The notes: generated by a model from the sequence alone, not told the origin. DNA of 44,558 nucleotides from an uncultured Spirochaetaceae bacterium (GCA_902797305.1 CADBSK010000033.1:1-44558), one strand, 5' to 3'. Shown: positions 6,922 through 16,759, counted from the stretch's first letter. Numbers and translations: made by a program.

Positions 6922-8841
6922 TTACAGCTTAATCAAAAACGCCTTACTTGCAGGAACTTTTAACGTAAAAATACTATTCTTTACTTTTGAAGAAAAAGAT
7001 TCTCCAAGCAAATCTTTAGTTTCTGGTCGTGATTCTGCTATTTTTGTTCCAAACTGCCGTAAATCAATTTTTATTTTTTGATTTTTATCGCTATTAGAAC
7101 ATACAGTTAAATAAAGTTTTTCATCTGTAAAACGAGCAAAAGCAATTACCCCATTCTTTTTCCAAACAAACTTAAAACCGCCGTCGCTAAATGCTTCTTC
7201 ATTTTGCTTTAGATGTGCCAAAGTTGAATAAAGCTTATAGGAATCAGTGCCTTCAATATTTTTATTCCATGGCATCGGATATCTGCAGCCTTCATTTGAT
7301 CCTACAAGACCGTCAATTTCAGCTTCGTCTCCATAGTAAACATTTGTACATCCAGGAAGGGTGAATATCATAATTACTGCACCTTTTACCCATTCCTTTT
7401 TCATCTTTATATCATTATGAAATCTGGAAATATCGTGACTATCAAGAAGGTTAAAAAGATTTTGGCGGATCACATAAGGCAATCGGGTATAATATTTTTC
7501 AATCCAGCTGGCAAAATCCTTTGCGCTCAGTTTATAACTTATTTCTTTTAAATCAGGAGAATTTGCATTAAAGAAATCTACCTGCCCGTAAAAAGCCCGG
7601 ATTGGTCTGCAGGAAGAATAATAATTCATTGGACTATCCCACTCATTACCGTTTAAAAACTCTGTACAATCCGTCCAATCTTCCGCAAGGATATAGGAAT
7701 CTGGATTTGCTTCCTTGATGCTATTACGAATCTGAGGCCATACCTGGTGATGCAGCTGAAGCAAGTCATTTCGGGCCATTGTATCAGCCACATCAAATCT
7801 CCATCCGTCTGCATTGTATGGTTCGCTAACCCATTTTTTAACAAGACTATCTTTATCAAGAAATAAAACTTTCTTTAGTTTATCAGAAGAATAATTTAAC
7901 GTAGGTAATGTTTTTACATCAAACCAACATTTATAGGTATTATCTTTATTAAAAAAATAATATTCACGTTCAGGAGAATCAGGATTGTTATAAGCTCCAT
8001 AGGATTTATCAAAAAATGCTCCGTCACGATTAAACCATTTATTTGCAATTCCGGTATGATTTATGGAAACATCAATGATGAATTTCATTCCGTTTTTATG
8101 GAGCTCACGACTTAAATCTTCTAAAGCCTTATCACCACCAAAATGAGGATCCACTGTAAAATAGTCCAGACAATCATACTTATGAACGGTTGCCCCATAA
8201 AAAATTGGATTTAAATATAATGCCGTAATACCAAGTTTTTTTAGATACGGAATCTTGTTTTTTATACCAATCAAATCTCCACCATAAAAATCCAAACACC
8301 TGGATTTTTCATATGGCTCAGGGATTGCATTCCAGTCTTTTATCTGTTGGGTCGGATACCCATCAAAAGTATACTCTCCGTCTTTTACAGAAATATCAGG
8401 ATTGCCATTACAAAATCTTTCTGGAAAAATCTGGTAAAAAACAGCATTTTTTATCCAGCTTGGCTGAGTATAATCTGTTATCAATCTAAAAAGTCGAGAT
8501 TCATCAGGATAATAATTTTTAATTCCTTCCTGATCATAATAATAAAGCCGGTCTTCAGTTGCCAAAATAAAATAATACTTAAACTCGTCTTCAAAAACTT
8601 TTGTATTTGCTTCGTAATAGATTAATCCGTATTTCTCTTCAGATTTTTTCATAGGGTTTGGATATCCAACACCATTCTTTTTACCGCATAAAAAAACTTT
8701 TTTTACAGGACTATTCTGTAGAAATTGAATTTTAATTGTTACTTCTTCGCCCTTTTTAGGCAACGGATTACTAACAAAAAACTTTGAGCCGTCTGAATAT
8801 ACACTTAAAAGCCAGTCTTTATTATTATTTTGCCTCTTCAT
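6922..8841 (-). CDS. GH13 maltodextrinase/neopullulanase-type glycosidase
   Basis: 639-residue alpha-amylase-family enzyme without a signal peptide, so cytoplasmic. The N-terminal 120 residues look like the beta-sandwich (CBM34-like) domain of cyclomaltodextrinases and neopullulanases. The barrel begins near NAVFYQIFPERF (132-143). Catalytic residues are all present: nucleophile D350 (GWRFDVAD), acid/base E387 (ILAEDW) and transition-state stabiliser D470 (LLDSHD). Motif I is DVSINHTG near 257-264. A small beta domain ends the protein. It likely hydrolyses maltodextrins or cyclodextrins taken up by the cell. A strong inverted repeat covers its promoter and start codon, so it is probably under a dedicated repressor. 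The exact product specificity cannot be read from sequence. Confidence 0.88.
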   Translation of the reverse strand: MKRQNNNKDWLLSVYSDGSKFFVSNPLPKKGEEVTIKIQFLQNSPVKKVFLCGKKNGVGYPNPMKKSEEKYGLIYYEANTKVFEDEFKYYFILATEDRLYYYDQEGIKNYYPDESRLFRLITDYTQPSWIKNAVFYQIFPERFCNGNPDISVKDGEYTFDGYPTQQIKDWNAIPEPYEKSRCLDFYGGDLIGIKNKIPYLKKLGITALYLNPIFYGATVHKYDCLDYFTVDPHFGGDKALEDLSRELHKNGMKFIIDVSINHTGIANKWFNRDGAFFDKSYGAYNNPDSPEREYYFFNKDNTYKCWFDVKTLPTLNYSSDKLKKVLFLDKDSLVKKWVSEPYNADGWRFDVADTMARNDLLQLHHQVWPQIRNSIKEANPDSYILAEDWTDCTEFLNGNEWDSPMNYYSSCRPIRAFYGQVDFFNANSPDLKEISYKLSAKDFASWIEKYYTRLPYVIRQNLFNLLDSHDISRFHNDIKMKKEWVKGAVIMIFTLPGCTNVYYGDEAEIDGLVGSNEGCRYPMPWNKNIEGTDSYKLYSTLAHLKQNEEAFSDGGFKFVWKKNGVIAFARFTDEKLYLTVCSNSDKNQKIKIDLRQFGTKIAESRPETKDLLGESFSSKVKNSIFTLKVPASKAFLIKL

Positions 8842-8878
8842 AGTAGTACATTATATACTACTATTTGATAATGTCCAA
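8841..8878 (-). promoter_or_regulatory. GH13 promoter with overlapping operator-like palindrome
   Basis: Minus-strand -10 TATAAT (8850-8855) and TTGGAC (8873-8878) are separated by 17 nt, the latter inside the end of pcrA. The -10 lies 8 nt before the ATG. An 8-bp inverted repeat TAGTAGTA (8841-8848) / TACTACTA (8856-8863) with a 7-nt centre flanks the -10 and touches the start codon and the pcrA stop. Its placement fits a repressor operator; a hairpin in a pcrA readthrough transcript is the alternative. Confidence 0.6.
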
Positions 8879-11059
8879 TCTATTTCCTTGATATTCTGGT
8901 AAAAACTTCTTTTTTCCACCATTTTCAAACTGAACTTCAATAACAACTTCGCCACCATCTAAATTGGAAGAATATATTTGCCCGTAGCCATAATCGTCAT
9001 GGTATACATTTACGCCTTTGGTCCACTTTTTAAGGAGTTCTGCCTTTGGAGAAAGCTCCTCCTCCTGCTCAAAAGTTTCTCCAACAGCCCTTTTAAAACT
9101 TCTTGGGATTGCACCAATCGCTTTAAGGGTGTCTCCAGCTTCAACTAAGAAACGACTTGGCATCATCGGCTGCGTATGGCCGTACAAACGCCTGAGAGCA
9201 CAACTGGTTATATAAAGTTCATCTCTTGCACGGGTAATTCCTACATAAAACAAGCGGCGTTCTTCCTCTAATTCATCACCCCATTTGTCTTCCCTAGGAA
9301 ATATTCCGTTTTCAAGCCCGGTGATAATAACACGGTTAAACTCAAGACCTTTTGTATTATGTAGAGTTATCAAAGTTACTGCATCAGGTGTCTCTTCTGC
9401 CTGAGAAGCAAGAGTTCGGTTCAATTCTATTTCATCTAAAAACTCTAATAAACCATCGATTGACAAAGGATACTGAACACCACTGTTTACAAGTTCCTGT
9501 AAATTCAAAACTCTTTGAGTTCCATCCATTTCGTCCTGAAACTTATGAAGTTCAACCAGTCCAGAATCTTCAACAACCTTCTGTAAAAACTGCGACAAAT
9601 TATGTTCATTATCTTTTTCTTCTCTTGAATTTTGACTTAAATAAGTTTCAAGTTTTTCAAACAGATCAACAAACTCTTTTGCGCCGTCAGCAGCTTTTTT
9701 TGTAAGTTGAACTTTATTTTCTTTTAATACAGAAAACAAATCAGTTGTATCCAGCAAAAGCCCGTCATTTTGATGAACATATTCAATTATTTTTTCCTGA
9801 GTTTTAGCTCCAATTCCCCGGGCAGGCTTGTTTACAATTCTGGAAAAAGCAATTTCGTCCCTGTGATTTACAAACAAAGATAAGTAACTCAAAGTATCTT
9901 TGATTTCTTCTCGATCAAAGAATTTTAAAGATCCAACCACTGCATATGGAATCTTTTTATGCAAAAATTCAGTTTCAAAGCCTAAACTCTGAGCATTTGT
10001 TCTATACAAAACGGCAAAATCACTATAATGCGCCCCAGCCTCAACCGACTGTTTGATAATTTGAGCACAGAATTCTGCCTCACGATCCTGGTTTTCTAAA
10101 AATACAAGAACAGGCTCCTTTCCGTCCCCTCTTTCGGCAATAAGAGTTTTTCCAAGTCTGTCCTGATTCTGAGAAACAACAGCGTCAGCACAAGAAAGAA
10201 TTTTAGAAGTAGAACGATAATTTCTTTCAAGACGAATTACTTCTGTTCCCTTAAAATATTCCGGAAATTGCAAAATGTTCTGAACTTCGGCGCCACGGAA
10301 TTTATAAATTGACTGATCATCATCACCAACGACACAAACATAAGTCCCGGAATTATCTTCCGTCACATTTGTGAGTGCCTTTAAAAGCTTAAACTGAGCA
10401 ACATTGGAGTCCTGATATTCATCAACCATCACAACCTTAAAGCGATAGTTCATCTGAGAACGAATCCGTTCGTCACTTTCAAGAATTTTTACAGGAAGCA
10501 TAATCAAATCGCCAAAATCAACATTCCCTGTTGATGTTAGTCGCTTTTGATATGTGCGATAGACCTCGTTTAAATCCCCGTCTTTATCTACAATGCTCAA
10601 ATCATCATCTGGACCAAGACAATAATCTTTACAAAGAGCAATTTCATGGGCTTTTTGATTAGCCTGTTTTTTTGTCAGCGCTGGCATAGCCTTTTGAAGC
10701 AAAGTTGCACTATCATCGTCATCATATACGGTAAATTTTGGATCTAATCCCGCAACTTCTGCATATCGGCGCAGAAACCATGCACCAAATGAATGGAACG
10801 TCTTTATTTGAGCGTCAGCTGCCTTGGGTTCCAAAGCGACAGCCCTTTCTTTCATTTCATTAGCTGCTTTTTTTGTAAAAGTAACTGCAAGGATTTGCCA
10901 GGGCTCGATATGTTCGTGCTGAATTAAATATGCAATCTTTGTGGTTATTACTCTTGTTTTTCCAGAACCGGCCCCTGCAAGAATCAACAGAGGCGAAGAA
11001 GAATGTATTACAGCACTTGTTTGTTCTGGATTTAACGATTCTAGATATTCAAATGCCAT
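8861..11059 (-). CDS. pcrA: ATP-dependent DNA helicase PcrA/UvrD
   Basis: 732-residue SF1A 3'-5' helicase for repair and replication-fork maintenance. All motifs are present in order: Q motif region LNPEQTSAV, Walker A GAGSGKT (29-35), motif II VDEYQDSN, motif III GDDDQSIYKFRGA, motif IV LERNYRST, motif V ITLHNTKGLEF, motif VI YVGITRARDEL. The C-terminus carries the small Tudor-like domain (VYHDDYGYGQI...VEVQFENGGKKKF) that in PcrA contacts RNA polymerase. Length is normal. It starts 6 nt after the rimO stop and is the last gene of the lolA-rodZ-rimO-pcrA run. pcrA and uvrD are not separable by sequence alone. Confidence 0.94.
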   Translation of the reverse strand: MAFEYLESLNPEQTSAVIHSSSPLLILAGAGSGKTRVITTKIAYLIQHEHIEPWQILAVTFTKKAANEMKERAVALEPKAADAQIKTFHSFGAWFLRRYAEVAGLDPKFTVYDDDDSATLLQKAMPALTKKQANQKAHEIALCKDYCLGPDDDLSIVDKDGDLNEVYRTYQKRLTSTGNVDFGDLIMLPVKILESDERIRSQMNYRFKVVMVDEYQDSNVAQFKLLKALTNVTEDNSGTYVCVVGDDDQSIYKFRGAEVQNILQFPEYFKGTEVIRLERNYRSTSKILSCADAVVSQNQDRLGKTLIAERGDGKEPVLVFLENQDREAEFCAQIIKQSVEAGAHYSDFAVLYRTNAQSLGFETEFLHKKIPYAVVGSLKFFDREEIKDTLSYLSLFVNHRDEIAFSRIVNKPARGIGAKTQEKIIEYVHQNDGLLLDTTDLFSVLKENKVQLTKKAADGAKEFVDLFEKLETYLSQNSREEKDNEHNLSQFLQKVVEDSGLVELHKFQDEMDGTQRVLNLQELVNSGVQYPLSIDGLLEFLDEIELNRTLASQAEETPDAVTLITLHNTKGLEFNRVIITGLENGIFPREDKWGDELEEERRLFYVGITRARDELYITSCALRRLYGHTQPMMPSRFLVEAGDTLKAIGAIPRSFKRAVGETFEQEEELSPKAELLKKWTKGVNVYHDDYGYGQIYSSNLDGGEVVIEVQFENGGKKKFLPEYQGNRLDIIK

Positions 11060-11065
11060 TTATTA

Positions 11066-12541
11066 TTAATCCACTAATTCAGGCGCAAATAAAAGATTTG
11101 AATCAGCACTTTTTGCATTAATTTTTGAATCTCCAACAAGTACTGCATCCAAATCTACATCACTAACGGCAACAATTCTTGCCCTTACCATTCTGCCTGA
11201 TTTTACAATATCGTTTTGAGCTTTATCATCCCTTTCGTATCGAACAACAACACTGCCGTCTACATCTGGAGCCTGAAACCATGCCCTTCCGATGGCAAGT
11301 CCATCTTCGCCGGCAACAACTTCTTCGATCAAGACATCATATTCGTTTCCAACGTGTTTTTTCAGATGCTCCCGAGTAATCTCACCTTGTGCTTCTACCA
11401 GTAAATCAGCTCTCTTTTGGGCCTTTTTTGCAGAAACCTTATGCTTAAAGTTGTAAGCAGGAGTATCTTCTTCCATACTATAAGGAAAACAACCTGACCA
11501 GTCGCTTTGAATCGTTTTTAAGAATTCCAGTGTTCGCTTTGCGGAAGAATCTTTTTCACCTGGGAACCCAGTTAAGAAGGTTGTTCTTAAAATAGCACTA
11601 GGTAATTCTGAACGAATATCATTTACAAGTCGCACATATTCTTCAAAAGAACCTTTTCTGTTCATTTTTCTGATTATTTCTGTATCGCCACTCTGGAAGG
11701 GAATATCAAAATATGGTAAAAGCCTTGAATCTTTTTTCATTACAGAAAGAATGTCTCGATTAAAGTGATCAGGATGAATGTAAAGGGTGCGAACAATAAA
11801 ATTACCCTGTATTTCACTAATCATCATCAACAGTCTGGCAAGAGCACTCAGTTTTGTTGTTCCAAGATTCTTTCCATCTTTATCTAAAGCAGGAAGTGGA
11901 TATTCACCATCGTCAAAAACATTATCACCTTTGCCAGTACCATATGCAGCCAGATCCTGTCCGATTAAATTAATCTCAACAACACCTTTTGAAACAAGAA
12001 ATTTAATTTCTGAAATAATCTCATCTGCTTTACGGCTACGGAGCTCACCTCTAATAAGGGGAATTGCGCAGAAACTACAGTGATTTGAGCAGCCTTCTGT
12101 AATTTTTACAAAAGCCGAACCTCTAAAACCTAAAAGTATTTTTCGTTCTCCACAGCAAACTCCCTGCTGCTTGTATACTTCTACCGGGCGCTCACCTTCC
12201 TGTAACTCTTTTACTATCTGGTCAATTTTTGATATATCACCATTACCAAAAATACCATCTGCCTCAGGAAGATTTGATTTTAAAACCTGAGAGTACCGCT
12301 CTGCAAGACAGCCGGTTAAAAGAATTTTTGCATGAGGATAAGTTTGTTTTGCAGCAACAACTGCATCCAAGGACTCTTTTTTTGCACTTTCAATAAAACC
12401 ACAGGAATTGACAATAATTAAATCTGCCTGTTCAGGAACAAAAGTCTGTTCAAGTCCCAAATTGATTAGTCGAGTAGCAATTAATTCACCATCAACTTGA
12501 TTTTTTGCACATCCGTGCTGGTCAATAAAAAAATTAGTCAA
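11066..12541 (-). CDS. rimO: Ribosomal protein S12 methylthiotransferase RimO
   Basis: 491-residue MiaB/RimO-family radical SAM enzyme that methylthiolates an aspartate of ribosomal protein S12. Three N-terminal cluster cysteines are seen (C11 in DQHGCAKNQVDGE, C47 in NSCGF, C78 in TGCLAERY) and the radical SAM triad CSNHCSFC (C151, C155, C158), followed by a TRAM domain near the end. The GCAKNQVDGE start resembles RimO (GCPKNxVDSE) rather than MiaB (TYGCQMN), which decides the name. Its ATG overlaps the end of the RodZ-like gene by 8 nt, so translation is coupled. The C-terminal 30 residues after the TRAM domain are not typical. Confidence 0.9.
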   Translation of the reverse strand: MTNFFIDQHGCAKNQVDGELIATRLINLGLEQTFVPEQADLIIVNSCGFIESAKKESLDAVVAAKQTYPHAKILLTGCLAERYSQVLKSNLPEADGIFGNGDISKIDQIVKELQEGERPVEVYKQQGVCCGERKILLGFRGSAFVKITEGCSNHCSFCAIPLIRGELRSRKADEIISEIKFLVSKGVVEINLIGQDLAAYGTGKGDNVFDDGEYPLPALDKDGKNLGTTKLSALARLLMMISEIQGNFIVRTLYIHPDHFNRDILSVMKKDSRLLPYFDIPFQSGDTEIIRKMNRKGSFEEYVRLVNDIRSELPSAILRTTFLTGFPGEKDSSAKRTLEFLKTIQSDWSGCFPYSMEEDTPAYNFKHKVSAKKAQKRADLLVEAQGEITREHLKKHVGNEYDVLIEEVVAGEDGLAIGRAWFQAPDVDGSVVVRYERDDKAQNDIVKSGRMVRARIVAVSDVDLDAVLVGDSKINAKSADSNLLFAPELVD

Positions 12542-13622
12542 GTTCGATTACCACCAGTTTATAACGACCGTCAGTATCTTTTATCCATTTAATATCTTCT
12601 ACAAGAACCTGTCCAGCCTTACCAATTTCCAAATCGTAGTTTTTAGCATCTGCTGTAATAGAGAATTTTACTGTATTACAGTTACTCATCCACAAACGGA
12701 TAGAGTTGTTTGCAGTCATTGTTACAACTTCTCCGCTGGCAAAGTAAGATTCGTTAGCGGCATGTCTGTCTACCTTGTAGCGGAATTCACAATTACCACG
12801 GAACGAACCATTTAATGTAAACGGATACGCACGATTATCTTCAAGAATTACAACCTGTTTATGTGTAGAAGAAATTTCTGAAGCAAATGGAATATCCTCT
12901 GTACTGACAGAAGAAGAAATATAAGTTCCACTTGAGCGTTTAACAATTCTAACTTCGGCACCTCGACTTGCATCAGAGGCCGAAATATCAGAAACATAAA
13001 CAATCAAATCAGCTACAGTATCGCCATCAATATCAATTGGATTTTCTTCTGCAAGATCGGTGTATAAGGTTCCCACAGGAGTGAGAATACCAAAACTTGC
13101 AAGGGTATCAGAAACGCTAAGGATTATACTTCCCTCTTCTGTTGGGAAAATAACCTGATCACCCACGTACAATCTCTCTGTCAAAGCCTTGTCTGATAAT
13201 TCATATTTTTTTACAGAAGAATTTTTATCAACAACAACTTCTGTATCATCAACTTTCTTTTTGCTAGAAGCGATAATACAAACAACAACTACCACGGCAA
13301 TTAAAAAAAGAGAAATTCCACTTATAATTAAAGGCCAAAAGTATTTAGGCTTTTCTCTAACAATAAGTCCTTCTGGAACAGGAGATTCCTGAAGTTTTTT
13401 TGCACGATATAAATTACAAACTGTATCAGGGTTAACGCCAAGATATTCTGCATAGTTACGCATAAAACCGAGCATATAAGCTTCGCCAGGAAATGCGGCA
13501 TTATCTTCGCTTTCAATACCTTCGATATATTGCTGAGTAATAGAAGTTTCGCGGGCAACGCCTTCTACATCTAAACCTTTTTGTTCACGAGCTCTTTTTA
13601 AAATTTCTCCGTAGCTATCCAT
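12534..13622 (-). CDS. RodZ-like helix-turn-helix membrane protein
   Basis: 362 residues: an N-terminal Xre-type helix-turn-helix (about 1-72, GEILKRAREQKGLDVEGVARETSI then YIEGIES), one transmembrane helix at about 96-119, and an extracytoplasmic region of about 240 residues. The end resembles the RodZ C-terminal domain (SIRLWMSNC ... VKFSITADAKNYDLEIGKAGQ). RodZ links MreB to the cell-wall elongation machinery. The periplasmic part is longer than in E. coli RodZ and has a middle section (about 150-260) I cannot assign. It sits between lolA and rimO in one operon; the gap to the lolA stop is only 4 nt. A membrane-bound transcription factor is a weaker alternative. Confidence 0.72.
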   Translation of the reverse strand: MDSYGEILKRAREQKGLDVEGVARETSITQQYIEGIESEDNAAFPGEAYMLGFMRNYAEYLGVNPDTVCNLYRAKKLQESPVPEGLIVREKPKYFWPLIISGISLFLIAVVVVVCIIASSKKKVDDTEVVVDKNSSVKKYELSDKALTERLYVGDQVIFPTEEGSIILSVSDTLASFGILTPVGTLYTDLAEENPIDIDGDTVADLIVYVSDISASDASRGAEVRIVKRSSGTYISSSVSTEDIPFASEISSTHKQVVILEDNRAYPFTLNGSFRGNCEFRYKVDRHAANESYFASGEVVTMTANNSIRLWMSNCNTVKFSITADAKNYDLEIGKAGQVLVEDIKWIKDTDGRYKLVVIELD

Positions 13623-13626
13623 TTAC

Positions 13627-14304
13627 TTACTCCGAAAACAAGAAGTTGTTGTAATTATTAGCCGATGAAGGAGCATCATAGATAAAACGCTGATCTGTAA
13701 TATCAGTGTTTAATTTATAATCCATAAAGTTAAACACGAAGAGTTCACCTTTCTTTGTACTTGCTTCTATACGACGAATTAATTTTGTTTCTGGAGAAAT
13801 TGCAATCTTAATATATCTGAATGCTTCTGCAGAGTTTCTTGGATAAAGCACAAGTTTTATAACCTTATCCTCTGAACCGTTTTCAAGAGGAACCGGCTCC
13901 TGTCCAATTTCGTATGCAACTGAATAATAACGGCTCAAAAGAGAAAGTCCCTGACTTGTGGCAATAGAAGCACCGTTTTTATCTGCCTGAACAGTCTGCT
14001 GCAAAACCGCAGATGCTTCTGGAAGATAAATTGTCAACATATCTCCATTGAAAACAATTACCTGATTTTCTGGATTTGCAAAATCGATTCTTAAAAGGTT
14101 TGGACGTTTGTAAGAAACCTTACCAGCCATTTCTTTCTTATCAGCTGTGATTTCTATAGTAGCTTCATAATCCTTAAACGAAGCGTAATAATCTGAAATT
14201 GTCTTAAAATATGCACTTGCTGTGGTAATAACCTGAGCCGATAGCCCAACTGCAAATACAATAGAAAAAATTGCAGTGAGTATAAATTTCTTATTTTTTG
14301 CCAT
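13627..14304 (-). CDS. lolA: LolA-like outer-membrane lipoprotein carrier protein
   Basis: 225-residue periplasmic protein with a signal peptide (MAKNKKF, hydrophobic to VGLSAQ). The mature region has the LolA/LolB-like lipid-binding beta-fold pattern: YFKTISDYYASFKDYEATIEI, VSYKRPNLLRIDF, NGDMLTIYLPE and a final amphipathic section. LolA carries lipoproteins from the inner to the outer membrane. The open frame begins upstream at 14340, but that start lies before the -10 box of the only visible promoter (14323-14328), so the ATG at 14302-14304 with weak AGAG in front is the better start. First gene of the run to pcrA. Sequence divergence leaves the family call good but the exact role inferred. 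Confidence 0.8.
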   Translation of the reverse strand: MAKNKKFILTAIFSIVFAVGLSAQVITTASAYFKTISDYYASFKDYEATIEITADKKEMAGKVSYKRPNLLRIDFANPENQVIVFNGDMLTIYLPEASAVLQQTVQADKNGASIATSQGLSLLSRYYSVAYEIGQEPVPLENGSEDKVIKLVLYPRNSAEAFRYIKIAISPETKLIRRIEASTKKGELFVFNFMDYKLNTDITDQRFIYDAPSSANNYNNFLFSE

Positions 14305-14322
14305 AATCTCTATTTTATTAGT

Positions 14323-14352
14323 ATTATACAGTTTGGGCAAGTGGTTTAGTCA
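14323..14352 (-). promoter_or_regulatory. Candidate promoter of the lolA-rodZ-rimO-pcrA run
   Basis: Minus-strand -10 TATAAT (14323-14328) with a poor -35 TGACTA (14347-14352) at 18 nt. The expected start is near 14316, leaving a leader of about 12 nt before the lolA ATG at 14304 and excluding the upstream in-frame start at 14340. Confidence 0.55.
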
Positions 14353-14382
14353 GGGCAACCGTATTATAAACTGTTCTGCATA

Positions 14383-14485
14383 CAAAAATGGCTCCCAGTC
14401 GCAAAAACGGCTTATCAAAACCGCAAACTAGTTTGCTCCTTCGCGCCATTTTTGATACAAAGTCAAATATAATGCGTTTGCCCTG
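14383..14485 (+). repeat. Internal R84 copy with a diverged inverted half
   Basis: Bases 14430-14485 match bases 27-82 exactly, in the same orientation. Just before, 14383-14397 (CAAAAATGGC and following) reads like the same element in the opposite sense, so the region can fold on itself (AAAAATGGC with GCCATTTTT), and GCAAACTAGTTTGC at 14423-14436 is a 14-bp palindrome. The block lies between the ftsH stop and the lolA promoter, where it could act as a 3' end structure for the ftsH transcript. Confidence 0.75.
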
Positions 14486-14495
14486 GTGGTTTAGA

Positions 14496-16628
14496 TTATT
14501 CAGTTTTGCCGTTTTCTTCTTCTGTAGTTTCTTCAGAATTCTGATTATCAGCTACATCAGATCCCAGCGCTTTGCAGTGCTCTTCACCTTTAATAATGTC
14601 GTAGAATTCTTTTCCTTCCATTGTTTCTACTTCCAGAAGGCGATTAGCAATGTAATCAAGCAAGTCTTTGTGTTCTGCTAGAAGGTTACGAACATAAGTA
14701 TATCTCTCATCCATTATTCGGGCGATTTCTTCATCGATATACTTTTGTGTATCTTCACTGAATTCACGGATAAGATTAGGTTCGCCACCGCGATTACCAA
14801 GAACGCCTTTTCCAAGGGTCATATTTTTAAACTTATCACTCATACCAAAGTCGACAATCATGCTCTTTACAATTTCTGTAGCACGGGCAATATCGTTACT
14901 TGCCCCGGTAGAAATATCATCAAGCATAATTTCTTCAGCTGCACGACCACCCATCAAAGAATCTACTTCGTTGATAAGGTCTTTGCGAGTCATAAAATTC
15001 TTTTCTTCTGCTTCGCGATACTGCGTAAAGCCACCTACACCGTGACTGCGAGGAACAACTGTAATTTTATTTACAGGTTCATGCTCTGGTGTAAAGGCTG
15101 CAACAAGTGCATGACCTGTTTCATGAACAGAAACAAGACGCATTTCTTTTTTATTTTCTTTTCGACTCTTCTTTTTTAATCCGATGCTAACCTTATCGAT
15201 TGCCTCATTAAAATCTTCCATTGTAACCTTTTTTCTCTTGTTACGAACGGCAAGAAGAGCAGCTTCATTTACAACATTTGCCAGATCTGCACCGGCAAAA
15301 CCGGTAGTTCCGTGAGCGATAGAATTAAAGTCAACATCACCATCGAGTTTTACATTTTTAGCATGAATGCGTAAAATTGCTTCACGGCCTTTTACATCCG
15401 GTTTTTCTACAGGAACCTGTCTGTCAAAACGGCCAGGTCGCAATAAAGCAGGATCAAGAATATCTGCACGGTTTGTAGCAGCAAGGATAATAAGGCCTTT
15501 TTCGTTTTCAAATCCGTCCATTTCTACAAGGAGCTGATTGAGAGTCTGTTCTCGTTCATCGTTACCGCCACCAAAACCGTTTACACGACTTTTTCCCAAG
15601 GCATCGATTTCGTCAATAAATACGATACACGGAGCTTTTTCACGAGCCTGTCTGAACAAATCACGAACGCGACTTGCACCTACACCTACAAACATCTCAA
15701 CAAAATCTGAACCGCTTATACTGAAAAATGGAACACCTGCTTCGCCGGCAACAGCACGAGCAAGCAATGTTTTACCTGTTCCCGGAGGCCCAACAAGGAG
15801 AACTCCCTTAGGAATTTTTCCACCAATATCAGTATATTTTTTTGGCTCTTTTAAGAAATCTACAACTTCTACAAGTTCATCTTTTGCCTCGTCAACGCCG
15901 GCAACATCTGCAAAACGGGTTTTTACCTTTCCTTCTTCTACGGCTTTTGCACGGGACTGGCCGGCACTAAAGATACTGCCCATGCCACCACCGGCTCCAC
16001 CCCCCATTTTTTTGGAAATAATAGAAAATACTATTAAAATCAAGGCAAATGGCAGAACCATGTTAAGAATCATCGAAAGAATATAATTATTCTGTTTTTC
16101 GATAAACTTATATCTGACTCCGTTTTGATCCAGTAATGCAAGCATATTATTGGTCAAAACAGAATTTGTTCTATAATAACTTCTATTTTTAATCTGGTTT
16201 GCTACTTTAAATAAAGTTATTCCTGTTTCTTTTTCTTGAGTTGCGCTGATTATCTCTGGACCATAACCGTTCATGTAGGTTTCACCAATTTCAACATAAA
16301 CGATTTCACCGTTTTCAATTTTTTGGCGGAACACAGAATAATCAATTGTATTGCTTGAGCGTGCTGACAATACAAAATCGACAATAACAAAAATCGTTAA
16401 CGCAATCATTATCAGCCCAAAGACTGAAAAATATCTGTTTCCTTTTTTATTATTCCTTTTCTTTTTGTTGTCTTTATCGCTATCGTTATTATTATTTTCA
16501 GGGCCAGCAAACTTAAAAAAACTGTACGGATCAAACTCTTCGTTCTCGTTGTTTTTCTTTTTTTCGTTTACATTCTGATCATTTTGCTCAATTTTCTTTT
16601 CTTCTTCAGGTTTTTCTTCTTTGCTCAT
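14496..16628 (-). CDS. ftsH: ATP-dependent zinc metalloprotease FtsH
   Basis: 710-residue membrane-anchored AAA+ protease that degrades misassembled membrane proteins and regulators. A charged low-complexity N-terminus of about 65 residues (Glu/Lys/Asn-rich) precedes two transmembrane helices (about 66-88 and 181-204) flanking the periplasmic domain. Then come Walker A GPPGTGKT (280-287), Walker B FIDEID (337-342), the second region of homology with RPGRFDR near 397-403, and the zinc site HETGH (502-506). The long acidic/basic N-terminal extension is unlike the short cytoplasmic N-terminus of E. coli FtsH. Shine-Dalgarno GAGG lies about 9 nt before the ATG. Single-gene unit, divergent from fliS. 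Confidence 0.96.
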   Translation of the reverse strand: MSKEEKPEEEKKIEQNDQNVNEKKKNNENEEFDPYSFFKFAGPENNNNDSDKDNKKKRNNKKGNRYFSVFGLIMIALTIFVIVDFVLSARSSNTIDYSVFRQKIENGEIVYVEIGETYMNGYGPEIISATQEKETGITLFKVANQIKNRSYYRTNSVLTNNMLALLDQNGVRYKFIEKQNNYILSMILNMVLPFALILIVFSIISKKMGGGAGGGMGSIFSAGQSRAKAVEEGKVKTRFADVAGVDEAKDELVEVVDFLKEPKKYTDIGGKIPKGVLLVGPPGTGKTLLARAVAGEAGVPFFSISGSDFVEMFVGVGASRVRDLFRQAREKAPCIVFIDEIDALGKSRVNGFGGGNDEREQTLNQLLVEMDGFENEKGLIILAATNRADILDPALLRPGRFDRQVPVEKPDVKGREAILRIHAKNVKLDGDVDFNSIAHGTTGFAGADLANVVNEAALLAVRNKRKKVTMEDFNEAIDKVSIGLKKKSRKENKKEMRLVSVHETGHALVAAFTPEHEPVNKITVVPRSHGVGGFTQYREAEEKNFMTRKDLINEVDSLMGGRAAEEIMLDDISTGASNDIARATEIVKSMIVDFGMSDKFKNMTLGKGVLGNRGGEPNLIREFSEDTQKYIDEEIARIMDERYTYVRNLLAEHKDLLDYIANRLLEVETMEGKEFYDIIKGEEHCKALGSDVADNQNSEETTEEENGKTE

Positions 16629-16644
16629 TTACAACCTCATTTTA

Positions 16645-16673
16645 AATATACGCATAAAATCATAAAAAGTCGA
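16645..16673 (-). promoter_or_regulatory. Candidate promoter of ftsH
   Basis: Minus-strand -35 TCGACT (16668-16673) and -10 TATATT (16645-16650) with 17-nt spacing. It would start transcription near 16638, about 10 nt before the ftsH ATG, and leave the GAGG Shine-Dalgarno just inside the transcript. Match quality is moderate (4/6 and 5/6). Confidence 0.5.
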
Positions 16674-16691
16674 CAGGTTGCAATTTTTTTG

Positions 16692-16718
16692 TAAAGTTTT
16701 TTTTTAATTTTCCGAAAA
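16692..16718 (+). promoter_or_regulatory. Sigma28 (FliA)-type flagellar promoter of fliS
   Basis: TAAAGTTT (16692-16699), an 11-nt spacer, then TCCGAAAA (16711-16718). The known sigma28 consensus is TAAAGTTT-N11-GCCGATAA, so the -35 is perfect and the -10 matches 6 of 8. It is placed about 40 nt before the fliS start, in front of flagellar genes, which fits a class-III flagellar promoter. Confidence 0.8.
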
Positions 16719-16759
16719 ACAAAGGGTATAAGTACGATTTTTCCCACGGGAGGTAAATT

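Noticed and set aside
13305..14340. lolA start at 14340
   Set aside because: The start would precede the -10 box at 14323-14328; the ATG at 14304 begins the signal peptide directly.
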